Positions 1 through 8,375 of a stretch of 64,000 bases of DNA are shown one piece after another. Every line of letters begins with the position of its first letter. The stretch's first letter is position 1. Origin of the DNA: Anaerolineaceae bacterium (GTDB lineage: Bacteria > Chloroflexota > Anaerolineae > Anaerolineales > Anaerolineaceae); NCBI GenBank assembly GCA_017417055.1, contig JAFPZX010000134.1, forward strand, positions 1 to 64,000, in the 5' to 3' direction. Under the pieces are notes generated by a model, which was not told the DNA's origin, searched no databases, and saw only the letters and a list, made by a program, of their open reading frames with translations. Position numbers and translations under genes: made by a program.

Positions 1-52
1 ACCACTGACTGCTGGCTACTGAACACTTCACACTGATAGAAGGGAGAAACTG

Positions 53-1099
53 ATGGAATACACGCAGCTGAATGAAGCAGATGTAATGAGCGCGTTGGAA
101 ACAGCTCGGGATGAGCAAGGCTTTCCGAAGAACCGTTACGACTTCGTTGATGAAAACCTGCCGCTGGAAAAAATCACCGATTTCAGCAGTGATCCCATCA
201 GTTTTGAGGAAATGACCTCGGCTGTTTTTACGGATATCAAACAGCTGGAAGGTCTCGCGGTGGTGAAAAACCGCTTTTCCGAAGCTTATCTGGATATATC
301 CCGCAGGCTGGAAAAGGGCATCGCGGAACTGGCAAGCTGTGCCATCACCAAGACCGTTTTTGAGCAAAAAGGCTATCGCTTCACGGGTCTCGAAAATCTT
401 ACCATCCCATTGCTTTACAGTATGCTTTCCTTCCATTTCCGCAAGTGCCACGCGGCTGTGCAGGGCTATGCTTTCAAAAATCAACAGGCCTGGCTGCAGA
501 TGCTGGAGATGGAAATGCGCTGGTACAACCTGGCCAAACGACTCAAAGCGACGGATGATAAGATTAAGCTCATCCGTGCGGGAAAGATTAATCCGGACAA
601 TATTATCAATAAACTACACGCAGGCGCAGCACGGGAAAAGACTGCAGCGTCAAATAAAGAGGCTCAGAACACTGCATCGAAAAGGACGGAGACTAATGAA
701 CCCAAAGCACTTCCGCCGGCTCAGGCAACGGCTTTCCCGATGATGGGCGATTTTCTGCGCGAAGCCTTTCCGCAAAAAGAAACTGTTTCGGCCGCAAAAT
801 CCACGCAAAAGCGTGAAGAAGGACAGAATCAGGAACAACCGAAAGTATATGATTCTATTAAGGCACGCAAGAAGGCGGAACGGCTGCAGCGGAAACACGA
901 AAGGGAACAAAAGAAGAGTGCCGCGAAGAGCAGCAGTAACACGGCTCAGAAAAATGCCGGCTGTGGTCCGCGTTCTGAAAGCCGACAGGGAAATGCTGCC
1001 GGATGGGATATGATTTTCAGTGGGATGAATTCGGTTAGTGTGACAGGCCCAGGGGACTGTCCCGGGGAAAAGAGAGAAATTCCACCTGAGAGGGTGTAA
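53..1099 (+). CDS. Hypothetical protein, paralogue of the 28.3-29.5 kb gene
   Basis: 348 aa; I do not recognise the family. Residues about 40-175 align by eye with the protein encoded at 28328-29509: both have F-(E/S)-x-(Y/S)-(S/T)DP(I/V)SF, then a helical region with RLEKGI/QLEQGI, ASCAITK/ASGCVTK, SFHFRK/SYHYRK and EMEMRWYNL/DMEFRFYNL. The C-terminal half (about 190-348) is low complexity and rich in K, E, Q and A, probably disordered. No signal peptide or membrane segment is seen. ATG at 53 follows an AAGGGAG ribosome site. The last codons run through a GGGGACTGTCCC element resembling the core of the intergenic repeat family, so the C-terminus may have been remodelled by a repeat. Function unknown. 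Confidence 0.8.
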   Translation: MEYTQLNEADVMSALETARDEQGFPKNRYDFVDENLPLEKITDFSSDPISFEEMTSAVFTDIKQLEGLAVVKNRFSEAYLDISRRLEKGIAELASCAITKTVFEQKGYRFTGLENLTIPLLYSMLSFHFRKCHAAVQGYAFKNQQAWLQMLEMEMRWYNLAKRLKATDDKIKLIRAGKINPDNIINKLHAGAAREKTAASNKEAQNTASKRTETNEPKALPPAQATAFPMMGDFLREAFPQKETVSAAKSTQKREEGQNQEQPKVYDSIKARKKAERLQRKHEREQKKSAAKSSSNTAQKNAGCGPRSESRQGNAAGWDMIFSGMNSVSVTGPGDCPGEKREIPPERV

Positions 1100-1115
1100 G
1101 GAATTCCCAAAATCT

Positions 1116-1137
1116 GCCGAAACCGGGCGGTTTCGGC
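1116..1137 (+). terminator. Hairpin after the first gene, weak terminator
   Basis: GCCGAAACC-GGGC-GGTTTCGGC, a perfect 9-bp stem with a tetraloop, 17 bp past the stop codon. It is followed by TCTCTT rather than a clean T run, so intrinsic termination is only plausible. Confidence 0.45.
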
Positions 1138-1232
1138 TCTCTTAAGGTTAAATACACGCAGAGTTAAAGCTTACAAGGATAGTTTCCATCTTTTTATCCA
1201 GCATTGAAGCCGAATGCTGAATAAATAACATC

Positions 1233-1260
1233 TTGACAGAATATAATCCGGTGTTATAAT
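1233..1260 (+). promoter_or_regulatory. Consensus promoter of the cobalamin operon
   Basis: TTGACA at 1233-1238 and TATAAT at 1255-1260 with a 16-bp spacer, both perfect sigma-70/sigma-A consensus hexamers. Transcription would start near 1267, just ahead of the riboswitch aptamer. Confidence 0.8.
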
Positions 1261-1269
1261 CAAGAGTAC

Positions 1270-1455
1270 AAACATTCGAGCGCTTTCGGCCTTGCATACA
1301 AGAGGCCGGAAGAGAATAGATAATCCGGTGTGAATCCGGAACGGTACCGCCACTGTAAACGCGGAGGCTGTGTACGCAGGCGAAAGCCGGTCATTGGAGA
1401 AATCTGAGAAGACCTGTACACATGCTGATGATGTGTAAGCCAGGAGACCTACTTG
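1270..1455 (+). ncRNA. Cobalamin (adenosylcobalamin) riboswitch
   Basis: The aptamer core is recognisable: ATCCGGTGTGAATCCGG at about 1323-1339, the B12-box segment CCGCCACTGT at 1347-1356, and the 3' conserved segment AAGCCAGGAGACC at 1437-1449. It lies between a consensus promoter and an intrinsic terminator, upstream of cbiK, a BtuFCD-type importer and the cbi genes. The usual logic would be that bound cobalamin favours termination and shuts the operon down (known for the class; inferred here). Confidence 0.93.
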
Positions 1456-1516
1456 AATGAATTGCTTTGTTGATCCCGGATCAGGAAAAACAGGCAGGGG
1501 CACTGCAGGAAAGCGG

Positions 1517-1553
1517 CTGCGGCAGTTATTTTATAATTGCCGCAGTTTTTTTT
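1517..1553 (+). terminator. Riboswitch expression-platform terminator
   Basis: CTGCGGCA at 1517-1524 pairs with TGCCGCAG at 1538-1545. The stem extends inward through a G-T pair and TTAT/ATAA to about 13 bp with a 3-nt loop, followed by eight T residues (1546-1553). It lies about 60 nt past the aptamer and about 105 nt before the cbiK start, as expected for transcriptional attenuation. Confidence 0.85.
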
Positions 1554-1659
1554 ATTTTCCCTGCAAATACAATAAACTCTCACTGTATTTTTCGGTATCC
1601 ACAGGATCATAAATTTATATTACAGCCGGAAAGTCCGGAAATACAAAGGAGATTTATCA

Positions 1660-2802
1660 ATGAAAAAAATCTGTTTGTTTGTTGTATGTTTTTGTCTGGC
1701 TTTCACAAGCCTCTGCTTTGCCGCTACTGAAGAAGATCAGGCCGCTGCTGACCATGCCGCGAAATTGATCGACGCAATTTATGTTCAGGAACGCACGGAC
1801 GAAACTGATGAATTGTGCGCCGAGGCGAAAGCAGCCTGGGACGCGCTGACGGATGAGCAAAAGGAGCTTGTTGAAGGGGAAAATGCCGACCCGGATTATT
1901 TCGGCAGAGATACCGGAGACGCCGGTCTTGATGATCCCCGCAATCAGGACGAAATCGGCGAAAAGGAACTGCTGGTTGTTTCCTTCGGTACATCATTCAA
2001 TGAATCCCGAGTAAATGATATTAAAGGAATCGAAGACGCTCTTCAGGAAGCCTATCCGGACTGGTCTGTCCGCCGCGCTTTCACTGCCCAGATTATCATC
2101 AATCACATTCAGGCTCGTGACGGTGAATTTATTGACAACATGGAACAGGCACTGGAACGCGCTGTTGCTAACGGTGTAAAGCAGCTCATTGTCCAGCCGA
2201 CACACCTGATGCATGGCGCTGAATATGATGAAATGGCAGAAATGATTGAAGAATACGAGGACAATTTTGATTTCGTCGCCATTGCCGAACCGCTGCTTGG
2301 TCCTGTTGGTTCCAGCGCAAGCGAAGTCAATGAAGACAAGGGATACGTAGCCGCTGCTGTCACCACACAAGCAGTTATGGATTCCGAATATGAAACACTT
2401 CAGGATGCCGCGGAAGATGGAACCGCTTTCGTTTTCATCGGCCATGGTACCGCTCACATCGCAAAGGTATCCTACAGTCAGATGGCTGCGCAGATGAAAG
2501 AACTTGAATTCGATAATGTCTTTATCGGGACAGTTGAAGGTGAACCGGAATCAACATCCGTCGAAAGCATTATTGAAGCCGTTGAGGAAGCCGGATATAC
2601 AAACGTGATACTGCGCCCGCTGATGGTCGTTGCCGGCGATCACGCCAACAATGACATGGCCGGTGATGACGAGGATTCCTGGAAGTCTTTGTTTGAAGAG
2701 GCCGGTTTTGATGTTAAATGTCAGATTGCAGGTCTCGGCCGCATCGATATGATCCAGCAGCTGTACGTCTTGCATACCGCTGAGGCTCTTTCGGAAGAAT
2801 AA
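1660..2802 (+). CDS. cbiK: Exported sirohydrochlorin cobaltochelatase CbiK
   Basis: 380 aa. CbiK inserts Co2+ into sirohydrochlorin, the entry step of the anaerobic corrin pathway. Residues about 102-378 are the chelatase, with PTHLMHG (182-185 region), FIGHGTAH (259-266) and the family signature VVAGDHANNDMAGD (323-336); the histidines are candidate metal ligands. Unlike cytoplasmic CbiK (about 260 aa), this protein starts with a signal peptide (MKKICLFVVCFCLAF...CFA|AT) and an acidic linker of about 75 residues. It should act outside the membrane, as known for the periplasmic CbiK of Desulfovibrio. AAAGGAG precedes the ATG. It is the first gene after the riboswitch. Because it sits with an importer and a NEAT-like protein, a role in tetrapyrrole or metal handling at the cell surface is also possible. 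Confidence 0.9.
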   Translation: MKKICLFVVCFCLAFTSLCFAATEEDQAAADHAAKLIDAIYVQERTDETDELCAEAKAAWDALTDEQKELVEGENADPDYFGRDTGDAGLDDPRNQDEIGEKELLVVSFGTSFNESRVNDIKGIEDALQEAYPDWSVRRAFTAQIIINHIQARDGEFIDNMEQALERAVANGVKQLIVQPTHLMHGAEYDEMAEMIEEYEDNFDFVAIAEPLLGPVGSSASEVNEDKGYVAAAVTTQAVMDSEYETLQDAAEDGTAFVFIGHGTAHIAKVSYSQMAAQMKELEFDNVFIGTVEGEPESTSVESIIEAVEEAGYTNVILRPLMVVAGDHANNDMAGDDEDSWKSLFEEAGFDVKCQIAGLGRIDMIQQLYVLHTAEALSEE

Positions 2803-2813
2803 TGGACGTCATC

Positions 2814-2839
2814 GGGACAGTCACGAAGGTGACTGTCCC
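2814..2839. repeat. Perfect hairpin, GGGACAGTC-type repeat
   Basis: GGGACAGTCAC-GAAG-GTGACTGTCCC, an 11-bp perfect stem in the gap between cbiK and the next gene. It matches the core of the intergenic repeat family seen elsewhere in the window. There is no T run, so it is more likely an mRNA-stability or processing hairpin, or a repeat remnant, than a terminator. Confidence 0.7.
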
Positions 2840-2858
2840 ATCTTTATCAGAGGGGAAT

Positions 2859-3641
2859 ATGTTTAGAAAATTATTATCTTGTCTTGTAATATTTATTTTC
2901 CTGTCAGCTTTTTCTGCAGCACCGGCACAGGAAGAAAACCTTGCCGACGGTATCTACACAGCAGTTTTCACGACAGACAGCAGTATGTTCCAGGTGAATG
3001 AAGCTTGTGAAGGCCGAGGCACTCTTACCGTAAAAGACAGTGAAATGATGCTGCACGTCAGCTTATCTTCAAAGAATATTCTCAATCTGTATCCCGGTTT
3101 GGCCGAGGATGCCCAAAAAGAAGGTGCTCAGCTCCTGGAACCGACCCGCGATGAAGTGACTTACTCAGATGGATTCCAGGATGTCGTATATGGTTTTGAC
3201 ATTCCCGTTCCGCATTTGAATGAAGACTTTGATCTGGCTCTGGTTGGGAAAAAGGGAAAATGGTATGACCATAAGGTCAGTGTCAGCGATCCCATTTATG
3301 TCGGTCCGCTGGCTGATCCCGCGATTGAAGATGGAAAATGGCAGTGTGATGTTACACTCAAAGGCGGTTCCGGTAAAGCTTCGGTTGAAAGTCCGGCAAT
3401 TCTTACTGTGAAGGATGGAGTTATCACGGCAGAACTTGTCTGGAGCAGCAAAAATTATGAGTATATGCTCATTGATGAAGTGCAATATGACAAAATCAAC
3501 AGAGAAGGGAATTCTACATTTGAAATTCCTGTCGTACTCGATACGGAAATAAAAATCAGCGCATTAACCGTCGCCATGAGCCAGCCGCATCTGGTTGACT
3601 ACACACTGTATTTTGACAGCGGATCACTAAGGAAACAATGA
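2859..3641 (+). CDS. Secreted protein with two NEAT-like (iron/heme-type) domains
   Basis: About 260 aa from ATG 2859, which is preceded by GAGGGG. An upstream in-frame ATG at 2802 would read through the repeat hairpin and is less likely. A signal peptide (MFRKLLSCLVIFIFLSAFSAAPAQ) is followed by two similar beta-rich units, about residues 30-150 and 160-258. Each begins DG(I/K)(Y/W) and contains L-T-V-K-D and SSKN(I/Y). The second unit (GSGKASVESPA...VWSSKNYEYM...STFEIPV) resembles the iron-transport-associated NEAT-like domains of gut anaerobes. Its position between cbiK and a binding-protein-dependent importer suggests surface capture of a tetrapyrrole, heme or cobalt compound. The ligand is not determinable from sequence. 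Confidence 0.7.
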   Translation: MFRKLLSCLVIFIFLSAFSAAPAQEENLADGIYTAVFTTDSSMFQVNEACEGRGTLTVKDSEMMLHVSLSSKNILNLYPGLAEDAQKEGAQLLEPTRDEVTYSDGFQDVVYGFDIPVPHLNEDFDLALVGKKGKWYDHKVSVSDPIYVGPLADPAIEDGKWQCDVTLKGGSGKASVESPAILTVKDGVITAELVWSSKNYEYMLIDEVQYDKINREGNSTFEIPVVLDTEIKISALTVAMSQPHLVDYTLYFDSGSLRKQ

Positions 3642-4768
3642 TAATGTATTTTGAAAAAATTCTTTATATTATTCTGATCCTGACCGGTTTGGTTATTGCT
3701 CCTGTTTTTCCGGCAGGAGCAATTGACCTTTCCTCCCCCGTCTCGTCAATGGGATTGGATTATGCCACGCAGTTTACAGTCAGCTATTATGAAGATGGTT
3801 ACAAGCTTCTCACGCTCGGTGAGAATCAGCGCTTCCTTTTAATTCCGGAAGATGCTGCAATTCTCTCAGACCTGCCGGAAGATGTTGTTCCGCTCAGGCA
3901 GCCGGTACGCAGCATCTATCTGGCAGCCACTGCTGTGATGTGTCTGTTTGACGCTTTGGATGGACTTGACTCGATCCGTCTTTCCGGAACTAAAGAAGAT
4001 GGATGGTATATCGAAGGTGCCCGCCGGGCAATGAATGACGGCAGAATTCTTTATGCCGGAAAATACAGCGAACCAGATTATGAATTACTGCTCACCAATC
4101 AATGTTCCCTTGCCATTGAATCCCAGATGATCAATCACACACCGGAAGTGAAGGAAAAGCTCGAAGAGTTAGGCATACCGGTACTCATTGATCAGTCCAG
4201 TTCCGAACCGCATCCGCTGGGGCGTACGGAATGGATCCGCTTTTACGGTGCACTGCTGGATAAAGAAGAACTTGCGGATGAATTATTCCGGGAGGAAGTT
4301 ACTTATCTAAACCGTGCTGTTTCGCAGGGATCAACCGGAAAAACAGCCGCCTTTTTCCACATCAGCTCTTCCGGTCTTGTGGTTGTCCGGAAAAGTGGTG
4401 ATTACGTCAGCAAAATGATCGAACTGGCCGGCGGAAAATACGTTTTTGACAACATCGGTGATCCGGAAAAATCGACATCCACTGTCACGATCGATATGGA
4501 ATCCTTTTTCGCGGCAGCCAAAGATGCGGATGTGATCTTTTACAACAGTACGATTGCAGGGGAGGTGAACAGTCTTGCGGAGCTTGCGGAAAAGAATAAC
4601 CTGCTGAAAGAATTCAAGGCATTCAAAAACGGAAATGTGTGGTGTACCCACCAGAACATGTATCAGGACACCACCCACATCGGGCAGATGATCCAAAGCC
4701 TTAGCCTTATTTTCAGCGGTGAGGCAGATGCATTGGATAATATTCCTTATTTTTACCGTCTGATGTGA
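3638..4768 (+). CDS. ABC importer solute-binding protein, BtuF/FepB type
   Basis: 376 aa with an N-terminal signal peptide (ILYIILILTGLVIAPVFPAGA). It has the two-lobe class III layout: a first lobe with VRSIYLAATAVMCLFDALDGLDSI, then YELLLTNQCSLAIE, EKLEELGIPVLID, a long linking helix (EWIRFYGALLDKEELADELFREEV) and a second lobe ending in HIGQMIQSLSLIF. The family binds cobalamins, hemes or Fe-siderophores; the cobalamin riboswitch and cbi genes favour a corrinoid or cobalt-tetrapyrrole ligand. The start overlaps the upstream stop by 4 bp (ATGA); a second ATG lies two codons on. No lipobox cysteine is seen, so how it is retained at the surface is unclear. Confidence 0.8.
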   Translation: MIMYFEKILYIILILTGLVIAPVFPAGAIDLSSPVSSMGLDYATQFTVSYYEDGYKLLTLGENQRFLLIPEDAAILSDLPEDVVPLRQPVRSIYLAATAVMCLFDALDGLDSIRLSGTKEDGWYIEGARRAMNDGRILYAGKYSEPDYELLLTNQCSLAIESQMINHTPEVKEKLEELGIPVLIDQSSSEPHPLGRTEWIRFYGALLDKEELADELFREEVTYLNRAVSQGSTGKTAAFFHISSSGLVVVRKSGDYVSKMIELAGGKYVFDNIGDPEKSTSTVTIDMESFFAAAKDADVIFYNSTIAGEVNSLAELAEKNNLLKEFKAFKNGNVWCTHQNMYQDTTHIGQMIQSLSLIFSGEADALDNIPYFYRLM

Positions 4769-4778
4769 GAGAATTGAA

Positions 4779-5891
4779 ATGAGCAAATCAACAGCACAGC
4801 AGAATTTGATTTTTTCGAACAGGACAAGGTTTACTCTTGTGATACTGCTGCTTTTGGTTTTGCTTTTTTCGGGACTGGTGATCAACGCAAACATCGGTTC
4901 CGTTTCAATACCCGCTGCCGATGTTTTTCGTATGCTCTTAGCCTGGTTCCGATACAGCTTTATGAATCTCTTCAGCGGAGGAGCTTACTTCGAAAAACTT
5001 GCTGAAATCATCAACCGTGACACAGCTGCTCAGATTTTGTTCCGCATCCGTCTTCCACGGGTACTGCTGGCTTCGCTTTTAGGCGGAGCGCTTTCCGTTT
5101 CCGGATATTTGCTCCAGGTTTTCTTCCGCAACCCAATCGCCGGTCCCTTTGTTCTCGGGATTTCATCCGGCGCTAAAATGATCGTCGGACTGACCATCAT
5201 TTTCCTGATGCCGCTTACCGGAACTTTTGGATCCACTTCCCTTATGGCTGCGTCTTTTCTGGGTTCTTTGCTGATCACACTGCTGGTTCTGCTGTTTTCC
5301 CAAAAGGTTCAAAACATGTCCATGCTGCTTGTTGTTGGGATCATGGTCGGGTATATCTGCTCTGCTGTTACTGATTTCTGCATCACTTTTGCGAATGAAC
5401 ACGATGTCGTCAATCTCACAAACTGGTCCATGGGATCCTTTTCCGGAGCGAATTGGGAACAGGTGAAAACTGCTTTGCTGATCTGCATTCCGGGCGCTGT
5501 TATTGCTTTTTTCCTGTCTAAACCCATCGAAGCTTATCTGCTGAGTGAAGCATACGCAGCAAGCATGGGCGTTTCAGTAAAATCGTTCCGCGTTATTCTT
5601 TTGCTTGTGTCCAGTCTGCTTTCTGCCTGTGTTACCTCTATAGCAGGCCCGGTATCCTTTGTCGGCATCGCGGTTCCGCATATCACCAGAGTATTGCTGA
5701 AATCTTCCAAACCGCGCTTTGTCATTCCCTGCGTTTTTTTATGCGGAGCAGTATTCTGCGTTTTCTGCGATTTGCTTGCCCGCACGCTGTTTTCACCGAA
5801 TGAATTGAAAATCGGAACAGTAACTTCGATCTTTGGGGCGCCGGTTGTGATTTATCTGATGATCAAACGACGTTCGGAAAGAAGCGTGTGA
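4779..5891 (+). CDS. FecCD/BtuC-family ABC permease
   Basis: 370 aa, strongly hydrophobic with about nine to ten membrane segments. FecCD-family landmarks are RIRLPRVLLASLLGGALSVSG near residues 88-108, FFRNPIAGPFVLGISSGA, and the late loop SIAGPVSFVGIAVPHITR that contacts the ATPase. It forms the membrane channel of the importer with the flanking binding protein and ATPase. It sits 10 bp after the binding-protein gene and 1 bp before the ATPase gene, so the three are co-translated. Confidence 0.9.
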   Translation: MSKSTAQQNLIFSNRTRFTLVILLLLVLLFSGLVINANIGSVSIPAADVFRMLLAWFRYSFMNLFSGGAYFEKLAEIINRDTAAQILFRIRLPRVLLASLLGGALSVSGYLLQVFFRNPIAGPFVLGISSGAKMIVGLTIIFLMPLTGTFGSTSLMAASFLGSLLITLLVLLFSQKVQNMSMLLVVGIMVGYICSAVTDFCITFANEHDVVNLTNWSMGSFSGANWEQVKTALLICIPGAVIAFFLSKPIEAYLLSEAYAASMGVSVKSFRVILLLVSSLLSACVTSIAGPVSFVGIAVPHITRVLLKSSKPRFVIPCVFLCGAVFCVFCDLLARTLFSPNELKIGTVTSIFGAPVVIYLMIKRRSERSV

Positions 5892-5892
5892 T

Positions 5893-7011
5893 ATGCCGGT
5901 AACGTTTGAAACCAGGAATCTTGCGGTTGGATATAACAAAAATATCCTAATTCAGGGTATCAATATCCATCTTACCCCCGGCACTATTCTTACTTTGATA
6001 GGACCGAATGGAGCCGGGAAATCGACAATTTTAAAAACGATCACCCGTCAGCTCCGGGCTTTGCGAGGAATGGTTTTGTTTGATGAGATATCCGCAGCTG
6101 AATTTTCAAGCAAGGAATTCGCAAAAAAGACATCTGTTGTTCTGACAGAACGCGTCGCGCCGGAACGAATGACCTGCGCGGAAGTGACTGCAATGGGACG
6201 CTATCCCTATACGGATCTGTTTGGCAGCCTCAGTGAGCATGATATCAGAATTGTCCGGGAATCGCTGGAGCGTGTCCATGCGCTGGACCTTGCCGACCGG
6301 GATTTTTCAGAACTTTCCGATGGACAGCGGCAGCGCATTCTGCTTGCCCGGGCGATTTGCCAGGAGCCTGAGATCATCGTCCTTGATGAGCCTACAGCCT
6401 ATCTCGATATCCGTTATAAAATCGAAATGCTTGAAATTTTGCAGAAAATGGCACGGGAAAAAGGAACTATCGTTATCATGTCCCTCCATGAGATCGATCT
6501 GGCGATGAAAATATCTGATGAGTTGTTATGCATTGATGGCAAAAATATCACCGCCTACGGAACTCCTGAGGAAATATTTTCCTCGAATGCTGTGGAAAAA
6601 CTGTATGGACTGCATAACGGGACCTATAACCCAATTTTCTGCAGCGTGGAAATGCCGAAAACCTCAGGCGAACCGCTGGTATTCGTCATAGCGGGGAACG
6701 GAAAAGGAACGCCATTCTTCCGGTTGCTGCAAAGGAGAGGAATCCCCTTTGCAGCAGGGATCCTTTTCGAGAATGATGTTGACTGTCAAACAGCTGTATC
6801 GCTTAGTGATTATGTAGTAATCAGCAAGGCTTTTGAACCCATTTCAGCGGCAGAAATCAACCTTGCACAGCAATTCCTTCTCAAATGTAAATATGTGCTG
6901 GATTCGGGAGCAGTCATTGGTTCTTTCAACAAGGCGAATCGTGATCTGCTTTCCTTCGCCGAAAAGAATAATATTCCGGTTTGCAAAAGTATCGGAGAAC
7001 TGCCTTTATGA
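5893..7011 (+). CDS. FecE/BtuD-type ABC ATPase with a C-terminal extension
   Basis: 372 aa. Walker A is GPNGAGKST (about 37-45), the signature is LSDGQRQR (about 139-146), Walker B is IIVLDEPTAYLD, and the switch histidine is in SLHEID. This energises the adjacent permease. The family's usual length is about 250-260 aa. Here residues about 255-372 form an extra domain (LVFVIAGNGKGTPFFRLLQRRGIPFAAGILFE...) with a Rossmann-like alternation and no motif I can assign. The stop overlaps the cbiA start (ATGA at 7008-7011). Confidence 0.88.
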   Translation: MPVTFETRNLAVGYNKNILIQGINIHLTPGTILTLIGPNGAGKSTILKTITRQLRALRGMVLFDEISAAEFSSKEFAKKTSVVLTERVAPERMTCAEVTAMGRYPYTDLFGSLSEHDIRIVRESLERVHALDLADRDFSELSDGQRQRILLARAICQEPEIIVLDEPTAYLDIRYKIEMLEILQKMAREKGTIVIMSLHEIDLAMKISDELLCIDGKNITAYGTPEEIFSSNAVEKLYGLHNGTYNPIFCSVEMPKTSGEPLVFVIAGNGKGTPFFRLLQRRGIPFAAGILFENDVDCQTAVSLSDYVVISKAFEPISAAEINLAQQFLLKCKYVLDSGAVIGSFNKANRDLLSFAEKNNIPVCKSIGELPL

Positions 7012-8375
7012 GCACATATAATATCCCTCGTATTATGATCGCTGGGACCAGCAGCGGATGCGGTAAAACCACTGTCACCTGTGCTGTTATGAAAGCGCTT
7101 GCCAACAGAGGGCTGCCGGTTTCACCATTTAAATGCGGGCCGGACTATATTGACCCGATGTTTCACACGCAGATCCTTGACACGCCATCAACAAATTTGG
7201 ATTCTTTCTTTTTTGATGAGAATACACTGCGGCAGCTGCTTGTCAAAAACAGTTCCGACAAAGAGATAAGTATTATCGAAGGCGTAATGGGTTTTTATGA
7301 TGGTCTGGGATTCGGTTCAGAAAGAGCATCATCCTATGAAATTGCGCGTATCACAAAAACTCCAGTTATTCTTGCTGTAAACGCAAAAGGGACCGCTTTG
7401 TCTCTGCTTGCGGCAATCCATGGATTTTTGACGTTTCTGCCGGAAAATTATATAATGGGTGTCATTCTGAACCATTGTTCGCAGATGAGTTATCTATCCT
7501 TCTCGCATGTGATCCGGGAACATTTCGGGAATCAGTTCAAAGTTCTCGGTTATCTACCGCACATGCCGGAATGTTCCCTGGAAAGCCGTCATCTGGGATT
7601 GATTACCGCCCGGGAGGTAGCAGATTTGCAGGAGAAAACAAACCGTCTTTCCCGACAGGCTGAAGCATCAATTGATTTGGATGGTATTTTGCATTTGGCT
7701 CGTCAGGCTGACCCAATTGACTGCGAACCGATTCAGTTCCCACATTTCACAGAAAAAATCCGCATCGCAGCCGCAATGGACAATGCCTTTTGCTTTTATT
7801 ATCATGATAATCTGGACCTTTTGAGAGAAATGGGCGCTGATATTATACCATTCAGCCCTTTGACAGACATTCATCTGCCGGAAGCTGTACATGGATTGTA
7901 TCTCGGCGGAGGTTATCCGGAGCTTTACACTCAGGAGCTCTCCGATAATATTTCGATTAAAAATGAAATCAGGAAGCTTTTGTCGTCCGGAATCGCCTGT
8001 ATTGCAGAATGCGGCGGATTTATGTACCTGTGCAGAGATATTGAGGGTGTTTCCATGACGAATTATTTTCCCGCTTCATGTTACAATAACAAAAAACTGA
8101 CCCGTTTTGGATATGTTACATTGGAAGCGAAACAGGACAATTTGCTATGCAAAAAGGGAGAGCATATCGCTGCTCATGAATTTCATTACTGGGATTGTGA
8201 TGATCCCGGAACTGATTTTTTAGCCCGAAAGCCGTCAGGACGGGAATGGAGCTGCATTCACGCAAATGACCATCTCTACGCAGGTTTTCCGCATATTCAC
8301 TTTTATACGAACCCGAAACTTGCAGAGATTTTTTACAAAGCCTGCCTGAATTATAAGGAGAAATCGCATGCCTGA
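7008..8375 (+). CDS. cbiA: Cobyrinate a,c-diamide synthase CbiA
   Basis: 455 aa. It amidates the a and c side chains of cobyrinate using glutamine and ATP. The N-terminal dethiobiotin-synthetase-like domain has the P-loop GTSSGCGKTTVT and PFKCGPDYIDPMFH. The C-terminal class I glutaminase domain has LGGGYPELY and the nucleophile region IAECGGFMYL, then HEFHYW. ATG 7008 is chosen because it gives an ATGA overlap with the preceding gene and starts at the conserved N-terminus; an in-frame ATG 27 bp upstream would add nine unrelated residues. Confidence 0.94.
   Translation: MSTYNIPRIMIAGTSSGCGKTTVTCAVMKALANRGLPVSPFKCGPDYIDPMFHTQILDTPSTNLDSFFFDENTLRQLLVKNSSDKEISIIEGVMGFYDGLGFGSERASSYEIARITKTPVILAVNAKGTALSLLAAIHGFLTFLPENYIMGVILNHCSQMSYLSFSHVIREHFGNQFKVLGYLPHMPECSLESRHLGLITAREVADLQEKTNRLSRQAEASIDLDGILHLARQADPIDCEPIQFPHFTEKIRIAAAMDNAFCFYYHDNLDLLREMGADIIPFSPLTDIHLPEAVHGLYLGGGYPELYTQELSDNISIKNEIRKLLSSGIACIAECGGFMYLCRDIEGVSMTNYFPASCYNNKKLTRFGYVTLEAKQDNLLCKKGEHIAAHEFHYWDCDDPGTDFLARKPSGREWSCIHANDHLYAGFPHIHFYTNPKLAEIFYKACLNYKEKSHA

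Noticed and set aside
2802..2858. Upstream start (ATG 2802) for the NEAT-like gene
   Set aside because: It would translate the repeat hairpin and put 19 polar residues before a clear signal peptide; ATG 2859 has its own ribosome site.
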